Below are positions 62,090-64,000 of a stretch of 64,000 nt of DNA, one piece after another. Both the position numbers and the translations under genes were made by a program. Origin of the DNA: Kaistella pullorum (GTDB lineage: Bacteria; Bacteroidota; Bacteroidia; Flavobacteriales; Weeksellaceae); contig NZ_JACSPS010000001.1 in NCBI RefSeq assembly GCF_014837035.1, positions 366,374-430,373 on the forward strand, read 5' to 3'. The notes under the pieces are model-generated. The model was not told the DNA's origin. It did no database searches and saw only the letters and a program-made list of their open reading frames with translations. Numbering within the stretch: position 1 is the first letter of the stretch; each line of letters begins with the position of its first letter.

Positions 62090-62521
62090 ATGTTCAACGA
62101 CGAATATTTTATGCGGATGGCGCTGCAGCAGGCACATAATGCTTTTGAGCAGGACGAGGTGCCGGTGGGCTGTATTGTGGTTTCAAATGACAGGATTATC
62201 GCCAAAGCGCACAACCTCACCGAAACCCTGAACGACGTCACTGCTCATGCCGAAATGCAGGCGATCACCGCAGCTGCAAACTTTTTGGGCGGAAAATATC
62301 TGCAGAACTGTACGCTTTACGTGACGCTGGAGCCCTGCGTGATGTGCTGCGGCGCGCTGAACTGGTCTCAGATCTCAAAAGTGGTGATTGGCGCACGCGA
62401 TGAACAGCGTGGTTTCATCAATAAAAATCTCTCACTACATCCAAAAACAGAGATCGTTTTGGGCGTTTTAGAGAATGAATGTTCGGCACTTGTGAAAGAC
62501 TTCTTTAAGAATAAAAGATAA
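62090..62521 (+). CDS. tadA: tRNA-specific adenosine deaminase
   Basis: Converts adenosine 34 of tRNA-Arg (ACG) to inosine. The 143-aa product has the zinc/catalytic motifs HAEMQAI and LEPCVMCCGALNWSQI, plus EVPVGCIVV near residue 25 and a C-terminal GARDEQRGFINKNLSL typical of TadA. The fold is related to the dCMP deaminase at 5.9 kb, but the C-terminal block clearly places it in TadA. Confidence 0.95.
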   Translation: MFNDEYFMRMALQQAHNAFEQDEVPVGCIVVSNDRIIAKAHNLTETLNDVTAHAEMQAITAAANFLGGKYLQNCTLYVTLEPCVMCCGALNWSQISKVVIGARDEQRGFINKNLSLHPKTEIVLGVLENECSALVKDFFKNKR

Positions 62522-62572
62522 AGGACGAAAAGAAATCGGCGACTACTTCACTTTACTTCCGAACGTACCTTA

Positions 62573-63334
62573 TTAGGAAGCAGATTCACCCAAATAATAA
62601 AGCCCTTTCAACGTATGAAGCCTGTCTGCCACGTGAATTTTTTCTGTCAAGGGCTTGTACACATGCGAAACACCGCCGGTTGCGATGACGAAACAATCTT
62701 CCTGAACTTCTGCGTTGATGCGGTCAATAAAACCTTCTACCATACCCAAAAAACCGTAGACCATCCCGCTCTGCATACAAGAAACAGTGTCGAGACCAAG
62801 TACTTTCTTAGGTTTTATGAGCTCAATCTCAGGTAATTGTGCAGTATCATGAATCAAAGAATTTAACGATGTTATAATTCCCGGCGCGATGATCACGCCC
62901 AAAGTTTCGCCTTTCGCATCAATGCAGCTCGCCGTGAGTGCGGTGCCAAAATCAAAGATGATTTTTTTGCCTTCAGGATACAGGTGGTGCGCGGCCACAA
63001 GGTTGGCGTAGATATCTGTCCCCATCTGTTTCGATTTCGGTTGAACTCCTGAAGCGGTTTCACGGTTTACCACCACCGGATTCAGGCCGTGAATCTTCTT
63101 GATCGCCCTTGTGATATCGTAAGTAAGCTGTGGAACTACGGAGCCAATTACCACCTTATCCACCGTAGACGCATCGATGTGGTGAGTCTGATACATCATT
63201 GTAAACTGCATCTGCAGTTCGTCGCTGGTGCGGTAAGGTTTGGTATTCAGTATCCATGAAGTCCGGCATTCCTCACCTTCAAAGAGACCGAAACGGATAT
63301 TGGTGTTGCCGATATTGATGACGATTGTTAACAT
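62573..63334 (-). CDS. coaX: Type III pantothenate kinase
   Basis: First enzyme of CoA synthesis; phosphorylates pantothenate. The 253-aa product carries the CoaX signatures GNTNIRFGLFEG, NLVAAHHLYPEGKKIIFDFG and ALTASCIDAKGETLGVIIAPG, with the ASKHA-type ATP-binding region. Together with panB at 24 kb it covers early steps of the pathway. It lies 15 bp after the M1 peptidase gene on the same strand. Confidence 0.97.
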   Translation of the reverse strand: MLTIVINIGNTNIRFGLFEGEECRTSWILNTKPYRTSDELQMQFTMMYQTHHIDASTVDKVVIGSVVPQLTYDITRAIKKIHGLNPVVVNRETASGVQPKSKQMGTDIYANLVAAHHLYPEGKKIIFDFGTALTASCIDAKGETLGVIIAPGIITSLNSLIHDTAQLPEIELIKPKKVLGLDTVSCMQSGMVYGFLGMVEGFIDRINAEVQEDCFVIATGGVSHVYKPLTEKIHVADRLHTLKGLYYLGESAS

Positions 63335-63349
63335 ACTTTTTCCTGCAGT

Positions 63350-64000
63350 TTATTTAACGTCTGTGTGGTGTACATCGACAAAATTATCCTCTGGATTCAC
63401 ATCTGCAAGTCGCTGCGAAAAGTCAATTCCCAATGCCGAAAGCTGAGATTTGTTGTACGGAACCGTCAAAGTATACTCTTTCTGTGTCCACGGCCAATAA
63501 TTCAGCGTAGCGAACTTCCCATAGATGTCGTTGGACTTCCACGTATGGGTCATATTTAAAGGAATATGATAATTAACTACTTTTTTATCTGCCGTCATAA
63601 TTGAAAAATCGATAGGCATTGGAACCTCACCTTTGTTTTCAAGCGTAATAACCGTCGAAGTTGTGCCGTACTCTACATTTTTAATGGCGTAATCAATGGT
63701 TTTGGTCGTGTTGATCCAATAATGATGAAACCATTTCAGATCCATACCCGAAATTCGCTGTGCGATATGCATAAAATCGCGATCTGTAGGATGTTTAAGC
63801 TTCCATTGGTTGTAGAATTCTTTCATCACAAGCGACAGGTTTTGTTCACCCATAATATAGCCCAGCTGTACCAGGAATAAATCTCCTTTCACGTAAGAAG
63901 CTATAGAATAAGCGCTTCCATTATCATGATGATCGGCTAACCAGACCGCTGGTTCCTCTTTGCCGGTTTTTGTAAAATTCACATAAGACTTAATGGAGCC
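63350..64000 (-). CDS. M1-family metallopeptidase, C-terminal part (5' end outside window)
   Basis: The reading frame stays open to the window edge. About 216 residues of the C-terminal part are visible, including YSIASYVKGDLFLVQLGYIM, NLSLVMKEFYNQWKLKHPTD and RISGMDLKWFHHYWINTTKT, a pattern of the aminopeptidase N-like M1 family. A C-terminal Ig-like segment follows (VEYGTTSTVITLENKGEVPM). The zinc motif HEXXH and GAMEN are upstream, outside the window, so activity cannot be judged. It precedes coaX on the same strand. Confidence 0.87.
   Translation of the reverse strand, partial: GSIKSYVNFTKTGKEEPAVWLADHHDNGSAYSIASYVKGDLFLVQLGYIMGEQNLSLVMKEFYNQWKLKHPTDRDFMHIAQRISGMDLKWFHHYWINTTKTIDYAIKNVEYGTTSTVITLENKGEVPMPIDFSIMTADKKVVNYHIPLNMTHTWKSNDIYGKFATLNYWPWTQKEYTLTVPYNKSQLSALGIDFSQRLADVNPEDNFVDVHHTDVK

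Noticed and set aside
1-64000. CRISPR array, rRNA, tRNA or insertion sequence
   Set aside because: I read the intergenic gaps on both strands and saw no regularly spaced repeats, cloverleaf-like sequence, rRNA blocks or transposase genes. A tRNAscan-type search would be the decisive check.

Overview
The window reads as a chromosomal segment of a Bacteroidota bacterium, most likely Flavobacteriales of the Chryseobacterium/Weeksellaceae type. Supporting signs are promoter boxes of the TAnnTTTG class, no clear Shine-Dalgarno sequences, a type IX secretion C-terminal domain, SusC/OMP-type TonB-dependent receptors, a CcoN-CcoO fusion, HU-CCDC81 and DUF4251 proteins, and many short lipoproteins. 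Coding density is high, with 69 protein genes and no gene-free stretch over 300 bases. I found no rRNA, tRNA, CRISPR array, insertion sequence or prophage. The genus is an inference; the phylum is well supported.

Layout. 1-2.7 kb: an ECF sigma factor cut by the left edge, a small secreted protein, and metK behind a SAM-II riboswitch. 2.7-8.6 kb: oxyR divergent from a catalase-family gene that has lost the catalytic histidine, then a compact run of enoyl-CoA hydratase, dCMP deaminase, xerD, a Nudix hydrolase and a pseudouridine synthase. 8.6-17.2 kb: a TonB-type outer-membrane receptor, aconitase, a CD225/DUF2752 membrane-protein pair, a WG-repeat-like protein, and a TPP riboswitch controlling a second TonB-dependent receptor (probable thiamin or thiamin-precursor uptake). 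17.2-25.6 kb: a T9SS substrate, an HU-CCDC81 membrane protein, a thioesterase, a 2-hydroxyacid dehydrogenase, a beta-lactamase-fold lipoprotein, an Ig-like lipoprotein, a haem-binding protein, panB and a Crp/Fnr regulator.

25.7-34.7 kb is the clearest functional block: a Crp/Fnr regulator divergent from ccoI, then ccoS, fused ccoNO, ccoQ, ccoP, ccoG, ccoH and a SafE-like gene. Together they encode the cbb3 (high-affinity) cytochrome oxidase with its copper-supply and assembly factors. 34.7-46 kb holds a lipoprotein, serS, a two-gene polysaccharide cassette (glycosyltransferase and flippase), and a minus-strand operon joining an MCE/MlaD protein to two Fe-S proteins of the HdrB/HdrC type, with a PpiD-like chaperone upstream. 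46-56 kb: lon, a small lipoprotein, pgi, folD, queE, a WcaJ-type sugar-phosphate transferase, and mlaE-mlaF with an outer-membrane barrel gene; the MlaD partner lies 10 kb away. 56-64 kb: an M48 protease, a DUF4251 lipoprotein, meaB, a cytochrome c, csaA, a DnaQ-like exonuclease, a SufT/PaaD-type Fe-S factor, a TonB-C-domain protein, an outer-membrane protein, tadA, coaX and the 3' part of an M1 aminopeptidase.

Most of the window is ordinary core genome. The items most worth following up are the catalase homologue with Asn in place of the distal His, the two riboswitches (the TPP one with a visible candidate expression platform), a perfect 8-bp inverted repeat spanning the crp/ccoI divergent promoters, and the MCE/Fe-S operon.
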